Positions 25,366-33,667 of a stretch of DNA of 48,506 bases are shown piece after piece. The stretch spans positions 1 to 48,506 of the forward strand of contig NZ_JACHIG010000019.1 of assembly GCF_014203095.1 (NCBI RefSeq), in the 5' to 3' direction. The notes under the pieces were generated by a model. That model saw only the letters and a list, made by a program, of their open reading frames with translations. It was not told the DNA's origin and did no database searches. The first letter of the stretch is position 1, and the number at the start of each line of letters is the position of its first letter. This DNA is from Prosthecobacter vanneervenii (GTDB lineage Bacteria > Verrucomicrobiota > Verrucomicrobiia > Verrucomicrobiales > Verrucomicrobiaceae). Both the position numbers and the translations under genes were made by a program.

Positions 25366-26853
25366 TCACTCCACCCGCACCCACAGGTGCGCCAGCGCCT
25401 TTTCCCCGCGCGCATTCACGTGCTCCACTTTCACGATGTAGTCCCCCGCCTTCGCAAAGCGGTGCGTGGTGACCGCGTAGCCGTCCTTCGCCAGCGCCTT
25501 GGCGTTGCCATCCGACGTCACCGCCACGGGCGGCGTGCCGTCGCCAAAGTCCCAGGTCTCGCCGCCGGCGTCGCGATAGGTGCGCACCTTGAAGGTTATC
25601 TCCTGGCCGGGCTTGAGATTCATCGTGGGCGAGAAGCTCGGATGGATCGCAGGCGGGATGTTGACCTGGTCGTCCCCGATCACCTGCACGATGGCAAAGT
25701 CGTAGCTCGTGTTCCCGGCGTCGTCCGTCACCTTCACGATCTCGCTGGTGCTGCCCGCTTTCGTGTAGGTGCGCTCAAAGCTCGCGCCGCTCTTCTGCGT
25801 GCCGTCGGAGAGCGTCCACTCATAGCGGGCGATCTTGCCAGACGCGGCCCAGGACTTCGATGCATCCAGCGTGATCGTCTCGCCCACATGGATGAGGTGA
25901 TGCGGGCGCGCCACGGCGATCACCGCAGGCTTGTGCTCGCGCACATAGCTCTGCCACGCAAAGGCGTAGGCCTCCTGCGTGCCCCACTTGCCGGAGGGCT
26001 GGCGGCTCTTGATGCCAAAGTGCAGGTGCGACCACCCGCCGCTCGCGCCTTCCTTTCCCAGCAGGCCCATGCGCTGCCCCATCTTGACTCGCGTGCCCGG
26101 CTGCACCGCCTCATCAATGCTGTGGAAGTGGCTGTAGCGGTAATACCAGCCTCTGGCATCCAGCACATACACCACATCATAGCGCGGACGCACCGGCGTG
26201 AGCGAGTAGCCGTCCAGCGTCTGGTTCCGTGCGCTCACCACCAGCCCGTCCGTGGCCGCCACCACCTCCACCAGCCCCTCGCAGCCGCCGAAGTCGAGAT
26301 CGTTGTGGTAATAAATCTTCTTCCGGTCCGGCTTGTCGCCGCCGTCGGCGTAGGTGGGCTCGTTGGAAAACTGCGTCATGGTCGCAAACCAGCGCTGCTT
26401 CAGCGGATAAACAAAAGTGCCCGGCTCGATCCACGGCGCGCCCGCAGGCCAGAGGCGCAGGCGTGCATCCGCCACCAGCCCCCAGGAATCCTCGCCGCTG
26501 TTTGCATTGTAGCCGCGGGTGATCGGGCAGTCGATCTGCACACCGCCCACGCTTTGCGGCAGGTGATAGTTCGCGCTCGTCAGCCACACCTCCGCGCCAT
26601 TCACCGCCACCTTCACGCGGGCCTGGCGCACCGCATGCGCCATCGTGTCTGTCTTCTCCTGCAGGTCCAGCAGCTTCACCTGGGCCACACTGCCATCTGC
26701 CAGCTTCACCTCGGCGGCTTCGCCGATTTTCAGATCCACCGCGCGCAGCGTCGGCTCCTGCGTCGGCTCCGGCGGTGCGGCATGCAGGGCTGAAAGAGAA
26801 AGCAGCGCGGCGGCGAGCAGGGCCAGTGTGGAGAAGGATGTTTTGTATATCAT
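25366..26853 (-). CDS. Secreted M23 metallopeptidase with PKD-like domains
   Basis: The product is 495 aa from the MIYKTS start, which opens a signal peptide (FSTLALLAAALLSLSALHAA). The peptidase domain, at about residues 175-295, has both LytM/M23 zinc motifs: HNDLD (HxxxD, residues 183-187) and HLHF (HxH, 276-278), with YRYSHFHSIDEAVQPGTRVK between them. Two PKD/Ig-like domains follow (LDASKSWAASGKIARYEWTL, then TWDFGDGTPPVAVTSDGN). M23 enzymes cut peptidoglycan cross-links; the PKD domains probably hold the enzyme on a surface. It stands alone. Its last codons overlap a hairpin, and a copy of that tail lies at 22803-22829. Confidence 0.9.
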   Translation of the reverse strand: MIYKTSFSTLALLAAALLSLSALHAAPPEPTQEPTLRAVDLKIGEAAEVKLADGSVAQVKLLDLQEKTDTMAHAVRQARVKVAVNGAEVWLTSANYHLPQSVGGVQIDCPITRGYNANSGEDSWGLVADARLRLWPAGAPWIEPGTFVYPLKQRWFATMTQFSNEPTYADGGDKPDRKKIYYHNDLDFGGCEGLVEVVAATDGLVVSARNQTLDGYSLTPVRPRYDVVYVLDARGWYYRYSHFHSIDEAVQPGTRVKMGQRMGLLGKEGASGGWSHLHFGIKSRQPSGKWGTQEAYAFAWQSYVREHKPAVIAVARPHHLIHVGETITLDASKSWAASGKIARYEWTLSDGTQKSGASFERTYTKAGSTSEIVKVTDDAGNTSYDFAIVQVIGDDQVNIPPAIHPSFSPTMNLKPGQEITFKVRTYRDAGGETWDFGDGTPPVAVTSDGNAKALAKDGYAVTTHRFAKAGDYIVKVEHVNARGEKALAHLWVRVE

Positions 26854-26966
26854 GCGGCACCGAAAGAACGCACCCAACCCCACCGCCCTTTTGCCGACGG
26901 GTGTCTTCTCTGCGTATTTTTATCCTGCCGGGCACACTGCAGCACAGGCCGCGCAGGCGCATTCAG

Positions 26967-27758
26967 CTACTCATCGGCGCAGATCCTGGCATCCAGGTCA
27001 GCGGGGTCGGTGCGCGGTTCCACGTTGGGCTTCTTTTCTGTGACGCTGGCCCCCTCAAAAAGCGTGATGCCCACGATGCGCCCTACTTCGGGAGCACTCC
27101 GGTGAACCCCGGCAATCAGATACAGGCGGACACGGCCCACGATGAGGAAAGGGTGCAAAGAACCAGGCAGCGAAACCCTGCCATCTCTCACCGCCTGCGA
27201 ATCGCCCGGCACTGCCCTTTCGATGGAATGCAGCACCAGCTCGGACATGAGCTGGATGCGGCCAAACTCCCAGCCGAGACTCGAATCCCAGAAGCGGAAG
27301 GTGGACACCTCCGCGTCGATGACCTGCAGACCGGGGCGCGAAAACGGCAGCGCGGCGCGGCGCCTTCTCAGCAGGGACTGCACCTCTGCTTTCATTTCTT
27401 TCAGCGCCAGGCAGATCAAGAAGCATGCGCTAAAGACCCCCAGCATGGTGAAGGGGGCTGCCACGGGCACGTTTGAAGCAAGCATGCTTTTGCCATAGGC
27501 CAGCACCCGCAGCAAAATGAGCAGGCCCAGGCCCAAATATAAAAACTCCATGCCTGCGCCCGCCCACCACACGTCTCTCCAGCAGCGCATGAAGGCCCAG
27601 GGATTGTCTTTGCAAGACTGGCTGTAAACACGCCTGATCTCGCTCACCGGCACATCGCCCATATCCAGACGGTGGCGTGTCTCCGGAGTGGTGGAGAAGA
27701 GCCTGTCCAGCCTCTGCTGCTGGCTTTCCAGCGAAGGCTGCTGGGTTTCAAAAGTCAT
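26967..27758 (-). CDS. Hypothetical membrane protein with two helices
   Basis: The product is 263 aa. An N-terminal soluble part (about 60 residues) is followed by two membrane helices forming a hairpin (FLYLGLGLLILLRVL and FTMLGVFSACFLICLAL, about residues 72-123). A cytoplasmic-looking domain of about 140 residues follows (LQVIDAEVSTFRFWDSSLGW, then VRLYLIAGVHRSAP). I recognise no family. The start is preceded by a small perfect inverted repeat (CACACT-TTT-AGTGTG, 27763-27778). It precedes the M23 gene by about 110 nt on the same strand and could share its transcript. Confidence 0.65.
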   Translation of the reverse strand: MTFETQQPSLESQQQRLDRLFSTTPETRHRLDMGDVPVSEIRRVYSQSCKDNPWAFMRCWRDVWWAGAGMEFLYLGLGLLILLRVLAYGKSMLASNVPVAAPFTMLGVFSACFLICLALKEMKAEVQSLLRRRRAALPFSRPGLQVIDAEVSTFRFWDSSLGWEFGRIQLMSELVLHSIERAVPGDSQAVRDGRVSLPGSLHPFLIVGRVRLYLIAGVHRSAPEVGRIVGITLFEGASVTEKKPNVEPRTDPADLDARICADE

Positions 27759-27987
27759 CGTGCCACACTTTTAGTGTGATGCGGTGAAAAGGGCGAGATG
27801 AAAAATCAGCAGCCGGGATGGCATGCCAGTTCCTGGTGTGAGAAAGCCGCTGTGATGAACTTCACAAGCTCTCTGGGGGCCAGCATTCCCATGACACCCG
27901 CCACCCCTCCATCGGCTCGTGCTGCCACCCTCAGGCCCGTTCTAACACATCGTGGTATGACCCATAAAACAAAAAGATGCGATTTAA

Positions 27988-28008
27988 CCGATAAACCAGC
28001 TTTATCGG
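27988..28008 (-). terminator. Candidate terminator of the 345-aa TPR gene
   Basis: CCGATAAA and TTTATCGG form a perfect 8-bp stem with a 5-nt loop, 38 nt past the stop codon. On the minus strand it is followed by T-rich sequence (ATCTTTTTGTTTT). Confidence 0.55.
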
Positions 28009-28045
28009 AAATAGCGCATAAATCCTCCCAAGGCCCATTCCGCCT

Positions 28046-29083
28046 TCACGCCTTCGGCGCTTCCTTCGTCAGCTTCTCCACCAGCTTTTGCGCGGCCTGG
28101 GTGTCAGGGTGGTTCTGGCCCCGGGCTTTGAGCCAGCCTGCCAGCGCGCGTCTGGCGTAGGGCAGGGCCTCTTCCGGCTTGTGCTGGGCCTGCAGCCCCA
28201 GCGCCAGATTGTAGCACCCGCTCAGCGTGTCCGGATGCTCGCGGCCGAGCGTGCGCTCCTGCACGAGCAGCACGGCCTGCATCTCCCGCACGGCCTCTTC
28301 TTTTTTGCCTTCATGGTTCAGCGCCCCCGCCAGATTGGCCCGGCTTTGCAGCGTGTCCCGGTGCTCCGGGCCCAGCACACGTGTCTGCAGCGGGATGAGC
28401 CTGCGCAGCTCCGCCTCCGCACGGCCAAATTGGCGCTGGTCATTCAGGCTCCACGCCAGCTTGACCCTGCTTCCCAGGGTCAGGACATCCTCCGGGCCGG
28501 ACACGCGCTCGCGGATCTCCAGCAGCTTGCGTATTTCCGGTTCGGCTTCCGCAGGCTTGCCCAGGCGCAGCAGTGCGTCGGTATAAAAACTGCGCGCGCG
28601 CAGCGTGGTGGCGTCTTCCGCCCCCAGCACCTTCTCCGCCACGGGGATGAAGAGGCGGTAGGGCTCCTCCACCTCCGCAAATTTTTCCTGATACGCCAGT
28701 GTCTCCAAAAGCATCGCCTGGCAGTCCAGGGTGTCCTTGTCCGCAGGGCCCAGCACCCGGACCATGGCGGGCAGCAGTGCACGGCCCAGCTTTTCCGCCG
28801 CGGCACTCTCGTGGCGGGCGTTCAGCACCAGGCCCAGCAGCAGGCGGGCCTCCAGGGTCTCCGCCGCATCCGCGCCCAGCTTTTGGGTGCGCGCCTTCAC
28901 CAGCGCGAGTGCGGACTTCTTCGCCTCGCTGAATTGGTGCTGCGCATAGAGTTTGGCCGCAGCGTCATAGGCTGCCCCGCTGATGTCCGGCCCGCTCTCC
29001 GCCGCCATGCCCGATGCCGTCATGCCGATGAAAAGGAACAAAGCGCACATCAGTGCAGAAGCGGGAGCGAAAAGCCTTTTCAT
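28046..29083 (-). CDS. Secreted kinesin-light-chain-type TPR protein (short paralogue)
   Basis: The product is 345 aa from ATG 29083, which opens a signal peptide (LFAPASALMCALFLFIGM, cleavage near GMAAES). The frame stays open a further 81 codons upstream but that part lacks protein character. The body contains about seven 42-residue TPR units of the kinesin-light-chain type (VLGPADKDTLDCQAMLLETL, TLGREHPDTLSGCYNLALGL) and ends RGQNHPDTQAAQKLVEKL. It matches the 1096-aa protein at 394-3684 in leader, repeat type and C-terminus, so the two are paralogues of different repeat number. A likely extracytoplasmic scaffold; the partner is unknown. A stem-loop follows at 27988-28008. Confidence 0.86.
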   Translation of the reverse strand: MKRLFAPASALMCALFLFIGMTASGMAAESGPDISGAAYDAAAKLYAQHQFSEAKKSALALVKARTQKLGADAAETLEARLLLGLVLNARHESAAAEKLGRALLPAMVRVLGPADKDTLDCQAMLLETLAYQEKFAEVEEPYRLFIPVAEKVLGAEDATTLRARSFYTDALLRLGKPAEAEPEIRKLLEIRERVSGPEDVLTLGSRVKLAWSLNDQRQFGRAEAELRRLIPLQTRVLGPEHRDTLQSRANLAGALNHEGKKEEAVREMQAVLLVQERTLGREHPDTLSGCYNLALGLQAQHKPEEALPYARRALAGWLKARGQNHPDTQAAQKLVEKLTKEAPKA

Positions 29084-29235
29084 AGAGCGTGCAGTGGGGC
29101 CGGGGGTGCATGGATTAATGAAGCACCCACCCAAGGCGGCAAGCACAAAGCATCGACTTTTGCCTAAATAAAAATGCCGAGCCAGCAGGCTCTGGCTGCG
29201 GGCCGCCCGCCGCCGCTCACTAGGATGGAAGGCAC

Positions 29236-29943
29236 TCAGCGCGGTGACCCCGGAGCCGCTTTTTTCGGACGCACCGCCTGCAGCTTTTGAGCTTCCAGAT
29301 TCTTGTCCGGATGCAGAAACCGCCACTGGGCCTCATCGCCCTCATGCCTTTCAGGCGCATCAAAATTCGGCAGATCCTCCCGTGCCTCGGGATTCGTGGG
29401 CAGGCGCCTCCACCAATGCCTGTCTGGCGGCTCCTCCGTGCCGGGATGCCGGCCCTCATGCGAGGTGTCTCCATCCAGGCCCTCCAGCAGCCTGCCCGCG
29501 GGACCTTTCTCCTTTGGCACGATGCGGTAGGGCCTGCCCCTCTGCCGGCGCATCTCCTCCGCCATGGCACGAGTCGCCGGAGGCGTGATCATCGGGTGAA
29601 TGGCAGACGGCGGCCTGGGCGCAGGCTGTGGATGGTATGGCTGCAGATCCGTGTGCGGCACCTGCCATCTGCCGCCAGGGGGCTGCCCCGGAGGCGGCAG
29701 CTGCCCGCTCAGGCTGCGGGGCACGCCTTGCCCGTCCAGCGTTCTTTCAGCGCCATTGCGCCATTCAGACTTCTCCGTGGCCATCTGCCCGCCCAGCCCC
29801 TGCTGCTCCTTGCCCCAGAGCGGGTGCTTTCCGCCCACATCCGTATGCTGCCGCTGGCTGGGAGTCTGCTGCCCGGCGCGGGTGCCCCAGGGGGTGCGTG
29901 GTGCTAGGAAAAGGTGGCCGGGTCTGGGGGTGTTCGGGTTCAT
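29236..29943 (-). CDS. Hypothetical proline-rich protein
   Basis: The product is 235 aa, polar and rich in P, R, G and Q, with no signal peptide, membrane helix or known domain. Blocks such as LPPPGQPPGGRWQVP, YHPQPAPRPPSAIHP and WRFLHPDKNLEAQKLQ suggest a mainly disordered protein. The gene sits 152 nt upstream of the TPR gene on the same strand. Disordered companions of this sort recur in this genome segment (compare 3874-5247, next to the other TPR protein), so a functional link with the TPR scaffold is possible but unproven. Coding status is supported by consistent third-position GC only by eye. Confidence 0.5.
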   Translation of the reverse strand: MNPNTPRPGHLFLAPRTPWGTRAGQQTPSQRQHTDVGGKHPLWGKEQQGLGGQMATEKSEWRNGAERTLDGQGVPRSLSGQLPPPGQPPGGRWQVPHTDLQPYHPQPAPRPPSAIHPMITPPATRAMAEEMRRQRGRPYRIVPKEKGPAGRLLEGLDGDTSHEGRHPGTEEPPDRHWWRRLPTNPEAREDLPNFDAPERHEGDEAQWRFLHPDKNLEAQKLQAVRPKKAAPGSPR

Positions 29944-30049
29944 GCCAGAACTTCTTGGGATGCCTTTTCAGACTGCAAGCCCTTTTGGCCTCCAGCATGG
30001 TATAAAATACTCCGAGCTACCATGATGGAAAACCTCCCCCAATCTCACC

Positions 30050-30495
30050 ACACACAGCGCCCTCAACCACCAACACCCCTCCCATCCCACCACGCCACCC
30101 TCGTCGCCGCGCCTCTTTACTGGGAGCGCCGATGTCCTCATCGGCTCTGGCCGAACGTCCCAGCGCCCCCATCCTCCAACACCCCTCCCATCCCACCACG
30201 CCGCCCTCGTCGCGCCTCTTTACTGGGAGCGCCGATGTCCCCATCGGCTCCGGTCGAGCGCCCCAGCGCCCTCATCCACAAACATCACTCCCATCTCCCC
30301 ACGCCGCCCTTCGTCGCCGCGGCTCTTTACTGGGAGCGCCGATGTCCTCATCGGCTCTGGCCGAGCGCCCCAGCGCCCTCATCCTCCAACACCACTCCCA
30401 TCCCCCCACGCCACACTTCGTCGCCGCGCCTCTTTACTGGGAGCGCCGATGTCCTCATTGGCTCTGGCCGAACGTCCCAGCGCCCTCATCCCCGC
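30050..30495. repeat. Four-copy ~105-bp tandem hairpin array
   Basis: CTCTTTACTGGGAGCGCCGA begins at 30113, 30216, 30323 and 30430, giving spacings of 103, 107 and 107 bp. Each unit carries the hairpin GCCGATG-TCCT-CATCGGC (one copy has TCCC, one has a G-T change) followed by CTCTGG-CCGA-CG..CCAGCGCCC and a C-rich spacer (CCTCCAACACC..CTCCCATCCC). A related single unit is at 6855-6882. The array lies between the proline-rich gene and the secreted 231-aa gene. I see no open frame conserved across units. Confidence 0.9.
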
Positions 30496-30632
30496 AACAA
30501 CCGCCCGTGTCACCATCCCAATCAAGGCTTCCGAGGGCATTTTTCTCATCCAGACCAGCAGGCATCTTAAATTCCAATTCAACTTGCAGGTTCGCTCTTA
30601 AGGCTATCTTCCCGCCGCCCAACCTTGTGCTC

Positions 30633-31328
30633 ATGAAACACCTGCTTCTCACCCTCCTGCTGGTCTCCCTCACCTCTGCCACTGCCCTCGCAGACAGCCC
30701 CGAGGCCATCCTCAAAGACTACCGCAAGCAGGCTGTAAAGGCTGTGGAGCGTCTGAATCAGTCGTTGGAAAAAACTGCCACCCCGATGATCACCAAGCTC
30801 GTTTCTAGCGGCGACACCGCAGGGGCCGAGCTGCTTACGGCGCAACTCAAAGCCAAACTTGCTGGCGAACCCGTGGCAGCACCTCAAGCCAGTGCCGTGC
30901 AGCTTTTCTCCCTCTACGATGAAGCCCGCGCCAAGGCTCTTGCCCCCGTGCAAAAGTCCAGCATCGCGCGCATCGACAGCCTCTTGAAAACCGCAGGCGG
31001 AGCCAAGCTGGAAACAGTCACGGAGCTTGGGAAAGTAAGGGAAGAAATTGAGGCTGGAAAAGTTTCTGGCGACTCCAATTTGCCAACGGAATGGGCTTAC
31101 AAGCGTACACCTTCAGACAGGGAGGAAGCGGCTATATCGCTGAATCCCGGAGGAAAGCTTGTTATGAATGATGGAAGTGTAAAAAAGACAGGCACTTGGA
31201 GACGCTCCGCCGACAAAGGCATTGTAACTTTACTGTTTGAGGATGGCGATAAATGGACTGTTGAGATCAAGGACGGTATTGGCAAGATTCAACGTAGTAT
31301 TGGTGTCCGTTACATGGTCGCCAAGTAA
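30633..31328 (+). CDS. Secreted hypothetical protein
   Basis: The product is 231 aa from ATG 30633, which opens a textbook signal peptide (MKHLLLTLLLVSLTSATALA, cleavage before DSPEA). A helical, coiled-coil-like region follows (residues 22-130: YRKQAVKAVERLNQSLEKTA, then LGKVREEIEAGKVSG). The C-terminal ~95 residues form a strand-rich domain (ISLNPGGKLVMNDGSVKKTG, TLLFEDGDKWTVEIKDG) reminiscent of small lipocalin-like domains found in Planctomycetota/Verrucomicrobiota proteins. The DNA coding for that C-terminal part is clearly more AT-rich than the start. The end overlaps the convergent methyltransferase gene by 19 nt. Function unknown. Confidence 0.75.
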   Translation: MKHLLLTLLLVSLTSATALADSPEAILKDYRKQAVKAVERLNQSLEKTATPMITKLVSSGDTAGAELLTAQLKAKLAGEPVAAPQASAVQLFSLYDEARAKALAPVQKSSIARIDSLLKTAGGAKLETVTELGKVREEIEAGKVSGDSNLPTEWAYKRTPSDREEAAISLNPGGKLVMNDGSVKKTGTWRRSADKGIVTLLFEDGDKWTVEIKDGIGKIQRSIGVRYMVAK

Positions 31329-31846
31329 TTCACTGGCTTGGAAAGCCACCAAGAATTAAATGGAATTTCTTTAATCGAATGAATTGTTAATCGATGGTTT
31401 TTGGCAAATTCATTGACCGCTTTAATAGTTAGCGGCCAGGCTGTATCGTAATCATGCCCCGCGAAAATGCCACCTGGCTTCAACTTAGGCCACCAGTGGG
31501 CTAAAGTTGCACCTGAATCCTGGCCGGTATGGGCGTATCCATCGACGTAGATTAAATCGAAACAGATGTTTTCTAGTATTTCGTTTTTTGCAGCTTCCTC
31601 AAATGTCTGACGTATCACTATGGCCCTCGGATCTCTGAGGTTGTTACGTGCTACCGTCTCCTCATGTGCAGGGTGTCTCTCATCATTCCATTTATCTATT
31701 GCGTATAGTTTTCCAAGATGAGGGTGATGATTGAGAAGGGCAGAAGAAAAGTTGCCGCATGCCACTCCTAGTTCTGCAACGACTCCACCGCTGGGGACTA
31801 GGTAGCCGAGATCGATTCGGCGCGCTGGTAGCAGCTTCAGATCCAT
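31310..31846 (-). CDS. Class I SAM-dependent methyltransferase
   Basis: The product is 178 aa from ATG 31846, chosen because AAAGGA lies 6 nt upstream. The domain is a Rossmann methyltransferase of the Methyltransf_24 type: SAM motif I VVAELGVACGNFSSALLN, then LGKLYAIDKW, DLIYVDGYAHTG and WPKLKPGGIFAGHDYD. Enzymes of this type often methylate sugars during cell-envelope or O-antigen synthesis. The gene overlaps the upstream 233-aa gene by 10 nt and closes a leftward series with a GT8-like glycosyltransferase, so sugar modification is a reasonable inference. The gene is AT-rich compared with the phage-like genes upstream. Confidence 0.85.
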   Translation of the reverse strand: MDLKLLPARRIDLGYLVPSGGVVAELGVACGNFSSALLNHHPHLGKLYAIDKWNDERHPAHEETVARNNLRDPRAIVIRQTFEEAAKNEILENICFDLIYVDGYAHTGQDSGATLAHWWPKLKPGGIFAGHDYDTAWPLTIKAVNEFAKNHRLTIHSIKEIPFNSWWLSKPVNYLATM

Positions 31847-32538
31847 ATCGAGTCCTTTCTTCGGCTCAGGTGCTTCAAACATCTCACCCATGGATCTTTC
31901 AGAGGCTGAATGATGCAATCTTGTCCTTGCCACTCGGTCTTATCACACATTCCGATACGCGATGCGATGCACATCAAAGTATGAATGGGCGTCGCTGCTG
32001 CAGGCATGTCCAATCTATAGAGAGGCGATTTAATCCAACTGATGTTGGAAATTGTTGATGTCCATGAATCAAGGGAAGCTTCTATTATCTGTTGTGTTTT
32101 TTGATAATTGCCAGCGAGTAGTTCAGCATATGCAAGGATGCACTTTACTCGTAAAGCACTTAGTATGGAAGGGGGGTGGTTAACATAATGGCTGGCGTTG
32201 TTGAAAACAGCTGCTTCTTCAGCTGCAGCCTCCATGTCATTCAGTGTAAAGTAGTAAAATGAGGCGGCTGCCTGGCTCGTGGTCCATCTTGACAGTAAAG
32301 TGGTGCTCTCTGGCGGATTTAATGCTAAACCGATGACTCGGTGCATCATGTCAGAGTGTTTTATATGTCCTTCAATGCCCCGGTATGTTAACCAGCATCG
32401 AGCGTGCCATCGGAATTCAACGGGAAATTCGGAGGCGGTATCCGCTTCCAACAGGCTCCAAGCTGCTTTCCATTTTTCGTCTATCGTCGCAGCGGAATGC
32501 AACTCCAGCATCGATGCTTTCTCTATTGCTGTCTTCAT
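31837..32538 (-). CDS. Hypothetical protein between glycosyltransferase and methyltransferase
   Basis: The product is 233 aa from ATG 32538, which overlaps the glycosyltransferase stop as ATGA, so translation is coupled. The sequence is helical and TPR-like (WKAAWSLLEADTASEFPVEF, then AAASFYYFTLNDMEAAAEEA and ALRVKCILAYAELLAGNYQK), but no clear family emerges. Tight coupling on both sides suggests that it works with the glycosyltransferase and the methyltransferase. It is AT-rich like the methyltransferase gene. Confidence 0.7.
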   Translation of the reverse strand: MKTAIEKASMLELHSAATIDEKWKAAWSLLEADTASEFPVEFRWHARCWLTYRGIEGHIKHSDMMHRVIGLALNPPESTTLLSRWTTSQAAASFYYFTLNDMEAAAEEAAVFNNASHYVNHPPSILSALRVKCILAYAELLAGNYQKTQQIIEASLDSWTSTISNISWIKSPLYRLDMPAAATPIHTLMCIASRIGMCDKTEWQGQDCIIQPLKDPWVRCLKHLSRRKDSIWI

Positions 32539-33374
32539 GCCAGTTCCACGCTGAGTGCCAGGTGTTCTCTTGCCACGCTGTCGCACAGTTCTGCGGCGGC
32601 GTATCCATGTGCTTCCTCCATCACGCGCAGGTGCTGCAGCTTTCCGGCCAGCGGCACGCCGGCGGCGTGTATGGCGTAGATCACGCGCGGCACATATGGA
32701 AACATGCCGTGCTCGGCGTAGCCGCGCAGCCAGTTCATGGAGACGGGCAGCAGGCTCAGCGGGATGCCCAGCTCACGCACGGCGGCATTGAGATAAAACT
32801 GGTCGCCAAAGTCTCCCACAGGTGGGCGTTTGCCCTGCTGCACATCACGCCAGATGACGCGCGATGTCGCAAACACGGCGGCATGCTGCGGCTTGGAAAG
32901 ATCACAGCAGAAGAAGCCGCTGTTGAAGTAGCTCAGCGCATCCAGGCCATGGGCCTCGATGTCATAGGACGCAAAGGATTTGGGGTGCTTGTGCCCGTGA
33001 TCGCGCACCGCGCACCAGTTGCCAGACTGCCACACGGGCGGGAAGCTGCGCACCGGCCTGAAGTCCAGATCGCAGAAGACCATTTTTCGCGGACCCACCA
33101 GCAGGTCCAGCTTCATCTTGGTCTCGTAGCCTTCGGAGTCCGCGCATTCGATCACCAGCACAGGCAGTCCAAAATGTTTGCGGAAGGCGGCCACGGCCTC
33201 GTCGCGCAGATGAGCATAGGCGGGCGTGCAGATGGTCACGCACACGGCCTCGGGCTCGGACATCGCGGAGAGCCTGCTTTGGTGCAGGCGTGGGTCGGGT
33301 GTCTTGGGCGTGTCCGCCGTTTGGGGTGGTTGGTAGGGGTTTCTCATCTTGGGGTTGGGCTGGGTCTGTTTCAT
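32535..33374 (-). CDS. GT8-like glycosyltransferase
   Basis: The product is up to 279 aa; I take ATG 33374, which overlaps the upstream stop (TGATG), though a start at 33263 (MSEPEAVCV) would give the core domain alone. The catalytic part opens AVCVTICTPAYAHLRDEAVA. It has the metal-binding DxD in MVFCDLDFRPV, YFNSGFFCCDLS and FGDQFYLNAAV, the pattern of GT8 (glycogenin/galactinol-type) enzymes. It should transfer a sugar from a nucleotide donor; donor and acceptor are unknown. It begins the AT-rich sugar-modification trio at the end of the phage-like cluster. Confidence 0.78.
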   Translation of the reverse strand: MKQTQPNPKMRNPYQPPQTADTPKTPDPRLHQSRLSAMSEPEAVCVTICTPAYAHLRDEAVAAFRKHFGLPVLVIECADSEGYETKMKLDLLVGPRKMVFCDLDFRPVRSFPPVWQSGNWCAVRDHGHKHPKSFASYDIEAHGLDALSYFNSGFFCCDLSKPQHAAVFATSRVIWRDVQQGKRPPVGDFGDQFYLNAAVRELGIPLSLLPVSMNWLRGYAEHGMFPYVPRVIYAIHAAGVPLAGKLQHLRVMEEAHGYAAAELCDSVAREHLALSVELA

Positions 33375-33655
33375 CAAAAATAGGTAAATCCTCCTCCGCC
33401 CACCCCGCTGAAGTCCCAGCCCCAGCTGCCGCCTTTGCTGCCTCCGCCTGAGCTGCCGCTTCCGCTGCTTCCACCACCGCTGCTTCCACGCATGCCCTGG
33501 GCGGTGGTAAAGCTGGGCCGCTTGTTTCCGGCGCGCACGGTCAGGTTGTTTTGGGTGATGCCTGGCGTCACGGTGATGCCCGGGATGCTGTTGATCCACT
33601 GCCGGGCCAGCCAGGGGCTGCCCACTTGCATTTTGCCGATGGAGGTCTGGATCAT
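33374..33655 (-). CDS. Small glycine-rich phage-type protein
   Basis: The product is 93 aa. An ordered start (MIQTSIGKMQVGSPWLARQW, then INSIPGITVTPGITQNNLTV) is followed by a Gly/Ser tail (SSGGGSSGSGSSGGGSKGG) ending GGGGFTYF. Such short proteins with Gly-rich tails are common among phage structural genes. It is 12 nt downstream of the 264-aa gene and overlaps the next start by one base. Confidence 0.6.
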   Translation of the reverse strand: MIQTSIGKMQVGSPWLARQWINSIPGITVTPGITQNNLTVRAGNKRPSFTTAQGMRGSSGGGSSGSGSSGGGSKGGSWGWDFSGVGGGGFTYF

Positions 33656-33667
33656 GCGGGCCTCTTC

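Noticed and set aside
25145..25384. 79-aa minus-strand frame near the M23 gene
   Set aside because: It spans AT-rich non-coding DNA and the M23 end, and lacks protein character.
30050..30495. CRISPR array at 30 kb
   Set aside because: Period is about 105 bp, the spacers are similar to each other rather than unique, and no cas genes are near.
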